A stretch of 64,000 nucleotides of DNA from Sphingomonas panni (GCF_022664435.1 NZ_JAKREU010000001.1:62001-126000); one strand, 5' to 3'; counted from the stretch's first letter, positions 40,777 through 52,103 are shown. Numbers and translations are program-made. Notes: generated by a model not told the origin, from the sequence alone.

Positions 40777-41561
40777 CAGAAGGTCGGCACCGCGACAGGC
40801 TGCTGCTGCACCTTGCCCTGACGCATCTGGCGCGCGAACACGTCACGCATCAGCGACAGCGAGAAGAGGTGGGCGAAGATCAGCGGCAACATGCCCGACT
40901 GCTGCATCTTGCGCAGCTGGTCGCCGCGCAGTTCGTTCAGCTTTTCCTCGGATACCATCTGGAACCCGCGATAGACGAAGGGCTGGTCATTGCCTTCCTG
41001 CTGGATCGCGACTTCGCCGTCCATCAGCAGGCCGAGATCCTTGATCTCCTTCATGAACATGCCGGTGCGCTGCCCGGCCTGTTCGAACTGTTCGTTGAAG
41101 GCGAGGATCTGCTTGGTCACTTCGCTCGGCTGGTCGCCGTCGAACAGCGGCTCGCCATCCTCGAACGGGCCGACGACGTCCGACGTCGGATCGAAGCACA
41201 GCGACAGATCTTCCGAATCCGGACGCAGCCGGGCGAGGAGATAGGGGTAACGGCGGATATAGGCCGGGATATAGGTTTCCGGGTCGATCAGCCGGCCCTC
41301 ATCGTCCATGAAGGTGTTGACGCCCTCGTTCAGCCCCATCAGCGCCAGCGGCACGGGATCGTCGCCGACCGAGAACACGATCGGCATCCGGCGCTGCACC
41401 AGCGGGAATTCCTCGACGGTGACGGGGATCGCATGTTGCCCGACCAGGAACGGCGCGGTCTCGCTCGCGCGGACCTTCCAGTTCGCATGGGTCTGGCTCG
41501 AAAGTGGTTCGAGCTGGTTGTAGAACAGCGGAAGCGATTGATTCTGCGGCGCGCTGGCCAT
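40776..41561 (-). CDS. SapC-family protein
   Basis: The 261-residue protein begins at ATG 41561 (MASAPQNQSLPLFYNQLEPL). It has the SapC pattern: HANWKVRASETAPFLVGQHA, FPLVQRRMPIVFS, YIRRYPYLL and a C-terminal FMKEIKDLGLL. The name comes from an S-layer-linked locus; the function is unknown. In sphingomonads and Caulobacter relatives such genes often occur near TonB receptors, but here the neighbour is cytochrome b561. Confidence 0.88.
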   Translation of the reverse strand: MASAPQNQSLPLFYNQLEPLSSQTHANWKVRASETAPFLVGQHAIPVTVEEFPLVQRRMPIVFSVGDDPVPLALMGLNEGVNTFMDDEGRLIDPETYIPAYIRRYPYLLARLRPDSEDLSLCFDPTSDVVGPFEDGEPLFDGDQPSEVTKQILAFNEQFEQAGQRTGMFMKEIKDLGLLMDGEVAIQQEGNDQPFVYRGFQMVSEEKLNELRGDQLRKMQQSGMLPLIFAHLFSLSLMRDVFARQMRQGKVQQQPVAVPTF

Positions 41562-41644
41562 TTCAGGGTCTCCAGATACTCTATAGTCGGTCCGGTCATA
41601 CCATGCCGGACGGCCGCCCCCCCGGGCGAGCCTCGACCCCACGT

Positions 41645-43087
41645 CTATGGATTGGCGGTGCAGGGCGCAAGCGATACGAGCTTGCCGGGATTGAACAGCC
41701 CCTGCGGGTCCAGGCCGCCCTTGATCGCGCGCAATGCCGCCAGCCGCGCAGGGGGGCCGAGCCGCTCCAGCTCGGCACGCTTCATCTGGCCGATGCCATG
41801 TTCCGCGGAGATCGACCCGCCGGCCGCCGCCACCGCATCATGGACGAACCGGGTGACGACCGGCGCATCCTCGGCATACCAGCGCGCCGGGTCGACGCCT
41901 GCGGGGGCGCGGACGTGGAAATGGACATTCCCGTCGCCCAGATGCCCGAAGGCGGTGGCATGGCTGCCGGGAAAGCGCGCCTCCGCCGCCGCCGCCGCCT
42001 GAACCATGAAGCGCGGCATCGTGTCGACCGGGACCGAGATATCGTGCTGCACCGCCGGACCGGTCGACTTCTCCGCCGCCGAGAGCGAATCACGGAGAAG
42101 CCAGAATGCCTCGGCCTGCGCCTCGCTGCTCGCCAGCACGGCGTCGGCGACCAGCCCCGCCTCCATGCCATCCGCCAGCAGTTCCTCCAGCAACGGCCCC
42201 GGCGACGATTCGCCGGGTGCGGCCACCGCCTCGATCAGCAGCTGCCATGGATGATCGCCCGCCAACGGCGCGCGGGCGCCGGGCAAGTGCGCGACCGCCA
42301 ACGCAAGCGTGTCGGCCGGAATGATCTCGAAACTCTCGATCCGGTCGGTCGCCGCCTGCATCCGCCGCAACAGGCCCAGTGCCGCCTGCGGATCGGCGAC
42401 CCCGGCCCATGCCACCGCCCGTTCGGCAATGGCCGGGACCAGCTTCAGCGTCACCGCAGTCACGATGCCCAGCGTTCCCTCCGCCCCGACCAGCAACTGG
42501 GTCAGGTCGTATCCGCGATTGTCCTTGGGCAGCGCCGACAGCCCGTCATGTACGCTGCCGTCGGGCAGCACCGCCTCGACCCCCAGCACCAGCCGCCGCA
42601 TATTGCCCCAGCGCAGTACCTGCGTGCCACCGGCATTGGTCGAGGTGAGGCCACCGATGGTGGCACTGCCCCGCGCGCCCAGCGTCAGTGGGAAACGCTG
42701 GCCCGCCTCCGCCGCCGCCTCGTGCAGATGCTGCAGGATGACGCCGGCCTCGACCACCGCCTGCCCCTCATCCAACTGCCGGATGCAGTTCAGCCGCCGG
42801 AGCGACAGCAATATCGCCGATCCGTCGGCCGGCGGGGTGGCACCACCGACCATCGACGTATTGCCCCCCTGCGGCACCAGCGCGACGCCGTGCCGCGCGG
42901 CGAGCGCGACCAGCGCCGCCACCTGCGCGGCATCTTCCGGTTCGAACAGGGCCGCGCTCGCCCCATGATAGCGTCCGCGCCAGTCGGTCAGCCATGGCGC
43001 GATCCGGTCGGCGTCGGTGGTCACGATCCGGTCGCCGAACGCGTCGCGGGCGTCGGCGACCATGGCGGCGATGGCTGCGGTCGTCAT
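41645..43087 (-). CDS. FAD-linked oxidase, GlcD / D-2-hydroxyacid dehydrogenase type
   Basis: The 480-residue enzyme has an FAD-binding PCMH-type domain (VALVPQGGNTSMVGGATP near residue 70 and TLGARGSATIGGLTSTNAGG near 135) and a C-terminal FAD-oxidase domain with HLGDGNVHFHV near 375 and EHGIGQMKR near 425. Members oxidise D-lactate, glycolate or D-2-hydroxyglutarate. The soluble form without extra iron-sulfur domains fits D-2-hydroxyglutarate or D-lactate dehydrogenase. The ATG at 43087 is chosen because homology starts there. Confidence 0.87.
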   Translation of the reverse strand: MTTAAIAAMVADARDAFGDRIVTTDADRIAPWLTDWRGRYHGASAALFEPEDAAQVAALVALAARHGVALVPQGGNTSMVGGATPPADGSAILLSLRRLNCIRQLDEGQAVVEAGVILQHLHEAAAEAGQRFPLTLGARGSATIGGLTSTNAGGTQVLRWGNMRRLVLGVEAVLPDGSVHDGLSALPKDNRGYDLTQLLVGAEGTLGIVTAVTLKLVPAIAERAVAWAGVADPQAALGLLRRMQAATDRIESFEIIPADTLALAVAHLPGARAPLAGDHPWQLLIEAVAAPGESSPGPLLEELLADGMEAGLVADAVLASSEAQAEAFWLLRDSLSAAEKSTGPAVQHDISVPVDTMPRFMVQAAAAAEARFPGSHATAFGHLGDGNVHFHVRAPAGVDPARWYAEDAPVVTRFVHDAVAAAGGSISAEHGIGQMKRAELERLGPPARLAALRAIKGGLDPQGLFNPGKLVSLAPCTANP

Positions 43088-43163
43088 CCGATGGGCGTAG
43101 CATCGCCAATGCTCTTGCCGCCAGTTCATCTGAGGTTAAATTCCGCCATAGGATGATCCCCGC

Positions 43164-43640
43164 GTGACCGCCCTGCCGCTTTCCGCAGCGACCATGATGT
43201 TGCTCCTGCTCGCCCTGCCCAGCGCGGCGCAGCGTCGTCCCGCCGACGCGCCGGCGGTGACCACCGTGCGGACCGAGGTTCGCGTCCAGCGGGTGATCCT
43301 GCGCGTGCCGCGCGCGCCCTTCGCGCCCGCCGCCTATAGCGCGCCGCGCGCCCTGCCCCCGATCCAGTGGGTCGAGAAGCGCACCGACCGCTGCGTGCCG
43401 CTGCAGAACCTGGCCGCCGTGACGATCAACCGGACGGACAGCGTCGACCTGCTGCTCAGCAGCGGGGGCCGCCTTCGCGCGCGGCTGGCCGACGACTGCC
43501 CCTCGCTCGATTTCGTGTCGGGCCTGTATATCAAGCCGAGCGGTGACGGACGGATGTGCGCATCGCGCGACGTGATCCGGTCGCGTACCGGCGGCCAGTG
43601 CCGCATCGCCGCGCTCCGGGCGTTGGTCCCGGCGCGCTAG
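43164..43640 (+). CDS. Predicted periplasmic protein (158 aa)
   Basis: A GTG start gives a signal peptide (LLLLALPSAAQ), followed by basic sequence and four cysteines (RCVPLQ, DDCPSLD, GRMCAS, GGQCRI), probably two disulfides. Single gene between two opposite transcripts. No family recognised. Confidence 0.65.
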   Translation: MTALPLSAATMMLLLLALPSAAQRRPADAPAVTTVRTEVRVQRVILRVPRAPFAPAAYSAPRALPPIQWVEKRTDRCVPLQNLAAVTINRTDSVDLLLSSGGRLRARLADDCPSLDFVSGLYIKPSGDGRMCASRDVIRSRTGGQCRIAALRALVPAR

Positions 43641-43780
43641 GGCAGATTCGCTCGCGCAAACGGCCATCATCGGATCGAACAGGAAGCCGGCGAAAACTTG
43701 ACTTTTCCGGCATTTTTGGCGAGGGCCGGTCGGATTTACCGGGACGCGGTCGTGTTGCGTTCCCCAGCCATGGAATCGCA

Positions 43781-45199
43781 ATGACCTTTGCCGATCTCGG
43801 CCTGTCCGACGAACTGCTGCGTTCCGTTACCGATTCGGGCTATACCGAACCGACCCCGATCCAGGCCGCGGCGATCCCATCGGTCCTGATGATGCGCGAC
43901 CTGGTCGCCATCGCCCAGACCGGCACCGGCAAGACCGCCTCGTTCGTGCTGCCGATGATCGACATCCTGGCCCATGGGCGCAGCCGGGCGCGGATGCCGC
44001 GGTCGCTGATCCTCGAACCGACGCGCGAACTGGCCGCACAGGTTGCCGAGAATTTCGAGAAATACGGCGCGAACCACAAGCTTTCCATGGCGTTGCTGAT
44101 CGGCGGCGTGTCGATGGGCGATCAGCTGGCGGCGCTGGAAAAGGGCGTCGACGTCCTGATCGCGACGCCGGGTCGGCTGATGGACCTGTTCACCCGTGGC
44201 AAGATCCTGCTGACCGGCTGTTCGATGCTGGTCATCGACGAAGCCGACCGGATGCTCGACATGGGGTTCATCCCCGATATCGAGGAAATCTGCACCAAGC
44301 TGCCGAAGCAGCGCCAGACCTTGCTGTTCTCGGCCACGATGCCGCCGCCGATCAAGAAGCTGGCCGACAAGTTCCTCGACAACCCCAAGACGATCGAGGT
44401 GTCGCGTCCGGCATCGACCAACCTGAACATCACCCAGCATGTCGTGCCCGTCGCTGCGGTCAAGAAGCGCGACGTGCTGCGCAAGCTGCTGGCGACCGAA
44501 GACGTTCGCACCGCGATCATCTTCTGCAACCGCAAGACGACGGTGCGCGAACTGAACAAGGTGCTCCAGCGCGCCCGCTTCCGCTCGGCCGAAATCCATG
44601 GCGACATGGACCAGTCGGCGCGCATCGCCGAACTGGAACGCTTCAAGTCGGGCGACGTGTCGATCCTCGTCGCATCGGACGTGGCGGCGCGCGGGCTGGA
44701 CGTGAAGGGCGTTAGCCATGTGTTCAACTTCGACGCACCGTGGCACCCGGACGATTATGTCCACCGCATCGGCCGGACCGGGCGGGGTGGCGCTACCGGC
44801 GTCTCCTATACGCTGGTGACGCCCGACGATGCCGAGAATATCGCCAATATCGAAAAGCTGACCGGGCAGAAGATTCCGGTCCTCGACCTGAACGATGCAC
44901 CGGTCGAAGCCGCGCCCGAACCGGAAGCGGCTCCGGTCGAGGAGGCTCCGCGTCGGGGTCGCCGCCGTCCTGCCGCGGAAGCCGACACACCGCCGGCCCG
45001 GGCACCCCGCGCCGCGCGCGAGGAACGCCCGGCCCGCGAGGAACGCCGCCCCCGTCGCGAGCGGGAGGAACGTGCGGAGGACCGCCACGAACCGCGTCGC
45101 GACGAACGTCCGGCCCGCTATGTCCAGCAGGACGCGGTCGAGGACGGGGCGTGGAACGGCCCTGTCCCCGCCTTCCTGAACGTCCGCATTCCCGGCTGA
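43781..45199 (+). CDS. DEAD-box RNA helicase (RhlE/DeaD type)
   Basis: The 472-residue protein contains all helicase motifs: Q motif EPTPIQ, motif I AQTGTGKT, PTREL, TPGR, VIDEADRMLD, FSAT, IHGDMDQ, VASDVAARGLD and HRIGRTGR. It has an Arg/Glu-rich low-complexity tail (about 390-450). The likely role is remodelling of RNA, in ribosome assembly or RNA decay. The start at 43781 follows the second-last ATG and begins right before the Q-motif domain. Confidence 0.93.
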   Translation: MTFADLGLSDELLRSVTDSGYTEPTPIQAAAIPSVLMMRDLVAIAQTGTGKTASFVLPMIDILAHGRSRARMPRSLILEPTRELAAQVAENFEKYGANHKLSMALLIGGVSMGDQLAALEKGVDVLIATPGRLMDLFTRGKILLTGCSMLVIDEADRMLDMGFIPDIEEICTKLPKQRQTLLFSATMPPPIKKLADKFLDNPKTIEVSRPASTNLNITQHVVPVAAVKKRDVLRKLLATEDVRTAIIFCNRKTTVRELNKVLQRARFRSAEIHGDMDQSARIAELERFKSGDVSILVASDVAARGLDVKGVSHVFNFDAPWHPDDYVHRIGRTGRGGATGVSYTLVTPDDAENIANIEKLTGQKIPVLDLNDAPVEAAPEPEAAPVEEAPRRGRRRPAAEADTPPARAPRAAREERPAREERRPRREREERAEDRHEPRRDERPARYVQQDAVEDGAWNGPVPAFLNVRIPG

Positions 45200-45204
45200 C
45201 CGGT

Positions 45205-45411
45205 GTGAACGGCGACCCGTTCGAAACGGTCGCCGTCCAGGCGATCGAAAGCCCGTGCGTGCTGGTCTGTTCGATCGATAGCGACACCGGCTGGTGCCTC
45301 GGCTGTGGGCGCACCCGCGACGAGATCGCCCGCTGGACGGCGATCGATGCCGATGCCCGTCGCGCGGTGATGGCGGTGCTGCCACAGCGTATGGCCGTTC
45401 TGGAGCAATAG
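45205..45411 (+). CDS. DUF1289 family protein (68 aa)
   Basis: Cys-Val-Leu-Val-Cys near residue 15 and WCLGCGRTRDEIARW near residue 27 give the four-cysteine pattern of DUF1289, followed by a basic helix. GTG start, six bases after the helicase stop, so probably one transcript. The role is unknown; a metal or Fe-S site is likely. Confidence 0.85.
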   Translation: MNGDPFETVAVQAIESPCVLVCSIDSDTGWCLGCGRTRDEIARWTAIDADARRAVMAVLPQRMAVLEQ

Positions 45412-45477
45412 CTTAGACGGACCCGTGGGCGACCCCGCGCGTTGAGCGCGCGACTTGTTTGCCCTGGGAGTATCGTC

Positions 45478-46689
45478 ATGGCCGTCACGCTCAAGCCGCT
45501 ATCCGAACAGACTATCGTCATCACCGGTGCCTCGTCCGGCATCGGTCTCGCCACCGCACGGCGCGCCGCGCGCGAAGGTGCGCGCGTCCTGCTGGTCGCC
45601 CGCAACGAGGACGCGTTGCGCGAAGCGGTCGAGGGCATCCGGCTGCGTGGCGGCAAGGCCGATCACCTAGCGATCGACGTTACCGCCGCCGACGCGCCGG
45701 AACGGATCGGGGCCAAGGCGCGCGAAGTGTTCGGCGGGTTCGACACCTGGGTCAACGATGCCGCCGTCGCGCTATATGCCCGGCTGGACGAGACCGGCAT
45801 CGACGAACAGCGCCGCGTGTTCGACGTCGGCTATTTCGCGATGGTCGCCGCGTCGCTCTATGCCGCGCGCGAACTGACCGCGCGGGGCGGCGGCGCGATC
45901 GTCAATATTGGATCGATCCTGTCCGACCGTTCGGTCCCGGTGCAGGGTGCGTACAGCGCGATGAAGCACGCCGTGCAGGGCTTTACCGAGGCGTTCCGCA
46001 TGGAGCTTGAGGCCGATGGCAAGCCGGTATCGGTGACGTTGGTCAAGCCCGCCGCGATCGACACCCCCTATCCCGAACATGCCCGCAACCGCATGGACCA
46101 GCCCGCCCGCGTGCCCCCGGTCGTCTACGACCCCGACCTGGTGGCGAAGGCGATCTGCTTCGCCGCCGCGCATCAGAAGCGCGACCTGACCGTCGGCGGG
46201 ACCGGCATGGCGATGACCAAGATGAGCAACCTGCTGCCGCGCAGCGCCGACCGTTTCATGGAGAAATTCTTCAAGGAAGAGGCGCAGACCACCGACACGC
46301 CGGCAGCGCCTGGTGCCAAGGACAATCTGTTCCAGCCGCGCGCCGATGGGCGCGCGCGGTCGAACCAGGACCATTATGTCCGCAAGCAGAGCCTTGCGCT
46401 CGAGGCGCAGATGCGGCCGTGGACGACCGCTGCGCTGCTCGGCGGGATCGGGGTAGCGGCGGGCATGTTGCTGTCGCTGCGCGGATCGACGCCACGCCGG
46501 ACCGACGCACCGAAGCTGCTGCCCCCGCCCCGCGCGCATCAGCCCGACGGCACCGACGCCAGCGCGTCCTATGCGGCCGGTATTGCCGATGAAGGCACCA
46601 TCCCGGGTAGCGAACCGGTGTTTTCGGAACGGCCGGCGGGTTCACCGGTCACCCCGAACGCGGCGGAGATCAAGGTCGTGCAGCCCTAA
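45478..46689 (+). CDS. SDR-family oxidoreductase with C-terminal membrane helix
   Basis: A short-chain dehydrogenase domain spans residues 1-260: TGASSGIG near 15, NDAAVAL near 88 and the catalytic YSAMKHA near 155. After it come a basic region, a hydrophobic helix AALLGGIGVAAGMLLSL (about 320-337) and a 65-residue proline-rich tail. The standard fold uses NAD(P)H; substrate unknown. The long tail with a membrane anchor is unusual for the family. Confidence 0.85.
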   Translation: MAVTLKPLSEQTIVITGASSGIGLATARRAAREGARVLLVARNEDALREAVEGIRLRGGKADHLAIDVTAADAPERIGAKAREVFGGFDTWVNDAAVALYARLDETGIDEQRRVFDVGYFAMVAASLYAARELTARGGGAIVNIGSILSDRSVPVQGAYSAMKHAVQGFTEAFRMELEADGKPVSVTLVKPAAIDTPYPEHARNRMDQPARVPPVVYDPDLVAKAICFAAAHQKRDLTVGGTGMAMTKMSNLLPRSADRFMEKFFKEEAQTTDTPAAPGAKDNLFQPRADGRARSNQDHYVRKQSLALEAQMRPWTTAALLGGIGVAAGMLLSLRGSTPRRTDAPKLLPPPRAHQPDGTDASASYAAGIADEGTIPGSEPVFSERPAGSPVTPNAAEIKVVQP

Positions 46690-46736
46690 GCTATCCTGCC
46701 GTCACCCCGGCCCACGCCCGGGGTGACAGCATTCCC

Positions 46737-47399
46737 TTACTCGCCCGGTCCGCGCATCAGCTTGCGGATGAAGCCGATCACGCCGGTCTGGCGCGACCGG
46801 CGCAGACGTTCGGCGGCAAGGATCGTCTGCACCTTGCGGAAGCACGCCTCGACATCGTCGTTTACGAGCACATAGTCATAGCCGTCCCAGTGGCTGACCT
46901 CCGCCGCCGCGCGGGCCATGCGGCCTTCGATCACTTCGGCGCTGTCGGTATTGCGCGACACCAGCCGCTGGCGCAGTTCGGCCATCGACGGCGGCAGGAT
47001 GAACACGCGAACCACGTCACCGCCTGCGATCTGGAACAGCTGCTGCGCGCCCTGCCAGTCGATGTCGAACAGCACGTCCTTGCCCGCGCTCAGCATCGCC
47101 TCGACCGGTGCACGCGGCGTTCCATAGCGATTGTCGAACACATGCGCCCATTCGAGGAACTCATGGTCGGCGACCATCCGCCGGAATTCCTCAAGGTCGA
47201 CGAAGTGATATTCCTTGCCATCGGTCTCGCCCGGCCGGGGGGCACGGGTCGTCGCCGACACCGACATCGACAGGTCGTCCTCGGCCGCCAGCAGCTTGCG
47301 CGCGATGGTCGATTTGCCCGCGCCGGAGGGCGAGGACAGGACGAACAACACGCCGCGGCGCTTGAAGCCGTGGAGGTCGGGGTCGGGCAGATGGCTCAT
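46737..47399 (-). CDS. gmk: Guanylate kinase
   Basis: It phosphorylates GMP to GDP. The 220-residue enzyme shows the P-loop SSPSGAGKST near residue 22, GMP-binding TRAPRPGETDGKEYHFV near 50, and DIDWQGAQQL near 113, followed by the lid SRNTDSAE. Typical length. Confidence 0.95.
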   Translation of the reverse strand: MSHLPDPDLHGFKRRGVLFVLSSPSGAGKSTIARKLLAAEDDLSMSVSATTRAPRPGETDGKEYHFVDLEEFRRMVADHEFLEWAHVFDNRYGTPRAPVEAMLSAGKDVLFDIDWQGAQQLFQIAGGDVVRVFILPPSMAELRQRLVSRNTDSAEVIEGRMARAAAEVSHWDGYDYVLVNDDVEACFRKVQTILAAERLRRSRQTGVIGFIRKLMRGPGE

Positions 47400-47559
47400 G
47401 GACCGGCCTATTCGCGCGTACAGGCGGACGGCGTCAAGGGGCGACGGTACAAAGCCGTCGCCCCTCGATCGGGTTCACAGGGATGTGAAGGTCTGTCCGG
47501 CCGGTCGCGGGCGGCCCCGTCCGGCACCGGCCCGCCGCAACCGGCGGACCGGGCACGCG

Positions 47560-47766
47560 TCAGTAGCCGCGTCGCATCTTGTCCAGCTTGCGCCGGTCAT
47601 AAGCCTTCATGGCGACATAGCCGCCGCCAAGGATCATGCCGAGCGGACCCATGCGGCGCATCGCGCTACCGGCCAGCCAGCCCATCGCAGCACCCTTTGC
47701 GCCACCACGCCCATCGCGGCGATCCATCTCGCGCCCGACGAGCGCGCCGATAATCCGTCCGATCAT
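47560..47766 (-). CDS. Small Gly-rich membrane-associated protein (68 aa)
   Basis: MIGRIIGALVGREMDRRDGR is followed by GAAMGWLAGSAMRR and a hydrophobic GPLGMILGGGYVAM. It overlaps the gene before by four bases. Probably associates with the inner membrane together with the next protein. Function unknown. Confidence 0.6.
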   Translation of the reverse strand: MIGRIIGALVGREMDRRDGRGGAKGAAMGWLAGSAMRRMGPLGMILGGGYVAMKAYDRRKLDKMRRGY

Positions 47767-47981
47767 GCTGCATCCTCCGTTTCGAAGAGTTGTGACTTCA
47801 GTTCGGCGGCCCCACGCAAGACGGCCCAGCCAACCGCATAGGTTATCGCCATGGGCACCACGACTTTCAGGACATTGGCGACGACCGCACCCTTGATCGC
47901 GCCATCGACCCTCGAGTCATCATCGCCGCTCATCTTGTCGATTGTCGCACCGACCAGTGCCCCTATCGTCGTCGCGCCCAT
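47763..47981 (-). CDS. Small membrane protein (72 aa)
   Basis: The ATG at 47981 has a GAGGAAAAT leader. MGATTIGALVGATIDKMSGD is followed by an acidic stretch and a membrane helix VVPMAITYAVGWAVLRG. Co-transcribed with the 68-residue gene. A longer start at 48083 is less likely. Function unknown. Confidence 0.6.
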   Translation of the reverse strand: MGATTIGALVGATIDKMSGDDDSRVDGAIKGAVVANVLKVVVPMAITYAVGWAVLRGAAELKSQLFETEDAA

Positions 47982-48080
47982 ATTTTCCTCACCGAAGTTA
48001 TACGGATACAGCGCAGGAAGGGCCGGGATGTTCCCTGTCGCCGCACCGCCCGGTCGCACGCATTCGCCCATCGCCGATGT

Positions 48081-48100
48081 CAAAGTTCACAAAGTTCACA
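48081..48100. repeat. Tandem AAGTTCAC element, copy A
   Basis: AAAGTTCAC-A-AAGTTCACAC (starting 48082) lies in the 245-base gap between fumC and the small membrane genes. A near-identical copy is at 60451-60470. Confidence 0.6.
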
Positions 48101-48226
48101 CTCGCCACATTTTCGCAGCGTCACGCACCATGGTCGGCAAATGGCTGCGAACCGCTTCACCGCGACACTCCCCAGCCGGCAGCATGGCATTCGGTCGCCC
48201 TGTAGGAAAGCGATCCGCAATCCCGG

Positions 48227-49612
<1,386 letters not shown>

Positions 49613-49634
49613 GCCGACCAAACCCGTGGGCGCG

Positions 49635-50051
49635 TCAGTCGATCCGTTTCGACAGGAAGAAGCGGCTATGCCCCGGCGGATAGTCGGGGATCGTCCCGAA
49701 CTGTACGAAGCCCAGCTTTTCGTAGAAGCCGCGCGCCTGGAAACTGAAGGTGTCGAGCCAGACGCCGACGCAGTTCGCCGCACGCGCCAGCGCCTCGCCC
49801 TGCAGCATCAGGTCGCGGCCGCGGCCCTGCCCCTGCATCTCCGGCGGGACCGCCAGATATTGCACGAACAGCCAGCCGAACGCGATCATGCCCCACAATC
49901 CACCGACGATCGCGCCATCGTCGTCGCGCAGGACGATGGCGACCTGCCGCCGCTCCGTCGGCCCGACCGCCGCGTCGTTATGCGCGGTCAGCGTGGCGAG
50001 GATGGCGAGGCGTTCGGCCTCGCCCGGCGATGCGACGACCTCGATCGTCAC
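49635..50051 (-). CDS. GNAT-family N-acetyltransferase
   Basis: The 138-residue protein has the acetyl-CoA motif [16 protein letters not shown] (Q-x-x-G-x-G/A) near residue 75 and the end pattern [16 protein letters not shown]. Substrate unknown. The GTG start overlaps the sspB stop by four bases. Confidence 0.85.
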   Translation of the reverse strand: MTIEVVASPGEAERLAILATLTAHNDAAVGPTERRQVAIVLRDDDGAIVGGLWGMIAFGWLFVQYLAVPPEMQGQGRGRDLMLQGEALARAANCVGVWLDTFSFQARGFYEKLGFVQFGTIPDYPPGHSRFFLSKRID

Positions 50052-50530
50052 TTCTTGCGCTTGAAGTCCACCGCGACGACGTTCGACCCGTCCTCGCTGG
50101 TCGCGATCGGCGCGTCGTTTTCGGGCGGATCATGCGGCTCGGGTTCGTCGCCCGGCTCGTCATTCGCCTGAAAGCGCAGCTCGAAATTGACCGCCGGATC
50201 GTGAAAGCCGGTGATCGCCGCATAGGGAATGACCAGGGTCGACGGGATGCCGCCGAAGCTCAGGCCCACAGAAAACCGCTCGGCATCGACGGTCAGGTCC
50301 CAGAAGCGATGCTGGATGACGATCGTCATCTCGTCCGGAAAACGCTCGATCAGCCGCTTCGGAATGTCGACGCCCGGTGCCTGCGTCTTGAACGTGATGT
50401 AGAAATGATGCTCGCCCGGCAGCGCGCCGGTGGCGGATACCTGCCCCAGCACGCGGCCGACTACGGCGCGCAGGGCTTCCTGGACGATCTCGTCATACGG
50501 GATCAGGCTGTCGGCGACGGGCTGGCTCAT
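50048..50530 (-). CDS. sspB: SspB-family ClpXP protease adaptor
   Basis: The 160-residue protein matches alphaproteobacterial SspB: YDEIVQEALRAVVGRVL, GEHHFYITFKTQAPGVDIP, then MTIVIQHRFWDLTV. An acidic linker ends in the ClpX-binding tail [10 protein letters not shown]. It delivers ssrA-tagged and other proteins to ClpXP. The ATG at 50530 fits the homology. Confidence 0.9.
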   Translation of the reverse strand: MSQPVADSLIPYDEIVQEALRAVVGRVLGQVSATGALPGEHHFYITFKTQAPGVDIPKRLIERFPDEMTIVIQHRFWDLTVDAERFSVGLSFGGIPSTLVIPYAAITGFHDPAVNFELRFQANDEPGDEPEPHDPPENDAPIATSEDGSNVVAVDFKRKK

Positions 50531-50612
50531 GGCGCCCTTGGGTAGCGGCGTTTGACGGGGCGTCAAGATTCGTTGCGTTGCATGGGAAGCGGCAGACGCT
50601 ATGGAGGCGACC

Positions 50613-51200
50613 ATGCGCACCGCCACCATCGCCCGCACGACCAGCGAGACGTCGATCGACGTCACGGTCAACCTCGACGGTACCGGCATCTATGACGTGT
50701 CGACCGGCGTCGGTTTCTTCGACCATATGCTCGAACAATTGTCGCGGCATTCTCTGATCGACCTGACAGTGCGGACCAAGGGCGACCTACATATCGACGC
50801 GCACCACACGGTCGAGGATACCGGCATCGCCATCGGTGAGGCGTTCGCCAAGGCGCTGGGCGACAAGCGCGGCATCCGCCGCTATGGCGACGCGCTGTCG
50901 CCGATGGACGAGACGCTGACCCGCGTCGCGCTCGACATTTCGGGGCGGCCATGGCTGGTGTGGAAGGTGACGTTCACCCAGGCACAGCTCGGCACGATGG
51001 ATACCGAGATGTTCGGCCATTTCTGCCACAGCTTCGCGCAGGCCGCCGGCATCACGCTGCATGTCGAGACGATCTACGGCAGCAACAATCACCATATCGC
51101 CGAGAGCATCTTCAAGGGGCTGGCGCGCAGTTTACGCACCGCGACCGAGATCGACCCGCGCAAGGGCGATGCCATCCCGTCGACCAAGGGAGTGTTGTGA
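50613..51200 (+). CDS. hisB: Imidazoleglycerol-phosphate dehydratase
   Basis: Step six of histidine synthesis. The 195-residue enzyme has the metal-binding [16 protein letters not shown] near residue 62 and [12 protein letters not shown] near 160, plus GFFDHML near 33. The ATG at 50613 is preferred over 50601 because GGAGG (50603-50607) precedes it. Start of the his operon. Confidence 0.95.
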   Translation: MRTATIARTTSETSIDVTVNLDGTGIYDVSTGVGFFDHMLEQLSRHSLIDLTVRTKGDLHIDAHHTVEDTGIAIGEAFAKALGDKRGIRRYGDALSPMDETLTRVALDISGRPWLVWKVTFTQAQLGTMDTEMFGHFCHSFAQAAGITLHVETIYGSNNHHIAESIFKGLARSLRTATEIDPRKGDAIPSTKGVL

Positions 51201-51201
51201 C

Positions 51202-51507
51202 ATGGTAGCCCGTCCGATGCAGCCGATGTGCCTGGCGATGCTCAGCTATGTGAAGCCGCTGGACGAGGTCGACGTCCACCGTGACGCGCATGTCGCGTGG
51301 ATCAAGGGCGCGATGGAGGAAGGCACGATGCTGCTGGCCGGTCGCCGCAATCCGCCGACCGGTGGCGTGCTGCTGTTCCGGGGTGAGGAGGACGCTGTGC
51401 GCGCCCTTGCGGAAACCGATCCGTTCGTCGTCAACGGTGTCGCAACGGTCGAGGTCGTCGCCTTCACGATGACGCTGGCGATGGACCAGATCGGCGACCT
51501 GTTTTGA
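51202..51507 (+). CDS. YciI-like protein inside the his operon
   Basis: The 101-residue protein has the YciI fold pattern (RDAHVAWIKGAMEEGTMLLA, then GGVLLFRGEEDAVRALAETD and DPFVVNGVATVEV), with the conserved His and Asp. It starts two bases after hisB and overlaps hisH by four bases. No histidine step is known to need it. Confidence 0.85.
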   Translation: MVARPMQPMCLAMLSYVKPLDEVDVHRDAHVAWIKGAMEEGTMLLAGRRNPPTGGVLLFRGEEDAVRALAETDPFVVNGVATVEVVAFTMTLAMDQIGDLF

Positions 51508-52103
51508 TCGCACTGATCGATTACGGCGCGGGCAATCTCCATTCGGTCGCCAATGCGCTGAAGGCTGCCGGCGCGCGTGATCTGGCGATCACCGCCGACC
51601 CGGATGTGGTGGCAAAGGCCGATCGGATCGTCCTGCCGGGCGTCGGCGCCTTTGCCGCGTGCATGAACGGGCTTTCCGCTATCCCCGGCATGGTCGAGGC
51701 GATGCGGACGCGGGTGCTGGGTGGCGGCGTACCGTTCCTCGGCGTGTGCGTGGGGATGCAGTTGCTGGCCACCACCGGTGAGGAGTTCGGCAGCCATGCC
51801 GGCCTCGGCTGGATCGACGGCACCGTCCGCCGCCTCTCCCCTGCCCCCGGCATCACCGTGCCGCATATGGGCTGGAACGACGTCGTTCCCGCCGCGGCCC
51901 ACCCGCTGCTGGTGCCGGGCGAGGCCTATTTCCTGCACAGCTATGCGTTCGAGGGTAGCCATGTGCTGGCGACCACCGACCATGGCGGCCCGGTGACCGC
52001 GGCGATCGGCCGCGACAATCTATTGGGCGTGCAGTTCCATCCCGAAAAGAGCCAGCGCTACGGCATCGCGCTGCTGGAGAGGTTTCTAGAATGGCGTCCT
52101 TGA
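51504..52103 (+). CDS. hisH: Imidazole glycerol phosphate synthase, glutaminase subunit
   Basis: It supplies ammonia to HisF. The 199-residue class I glutaminase has the nucleophile cysteine in LGVCVGMQ near residue 81 and His-Glu in QFHPEKS near 181, and YGAGN at the start. TTG is the start codon and overlaps the YciI stop. Confidence 0.95.
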   Translation: MIALIDYGAGNLHSVANALKAAGARDLAITADPDVVAKADRIVLPGVGAFAACMNGLSAIPGMVEAMRTRVLGGGVPFLGVCVGMQLLATTGEEFGSHAGLGWIDGTVRRLSPAPGITVPHMGWNDVVPAAAHPLLVPGEAYFLHSYAFEGSHVLATTDHGGPVTAAIGRDNLLGVQFHPEKSQRYGIALLERFLEWRP

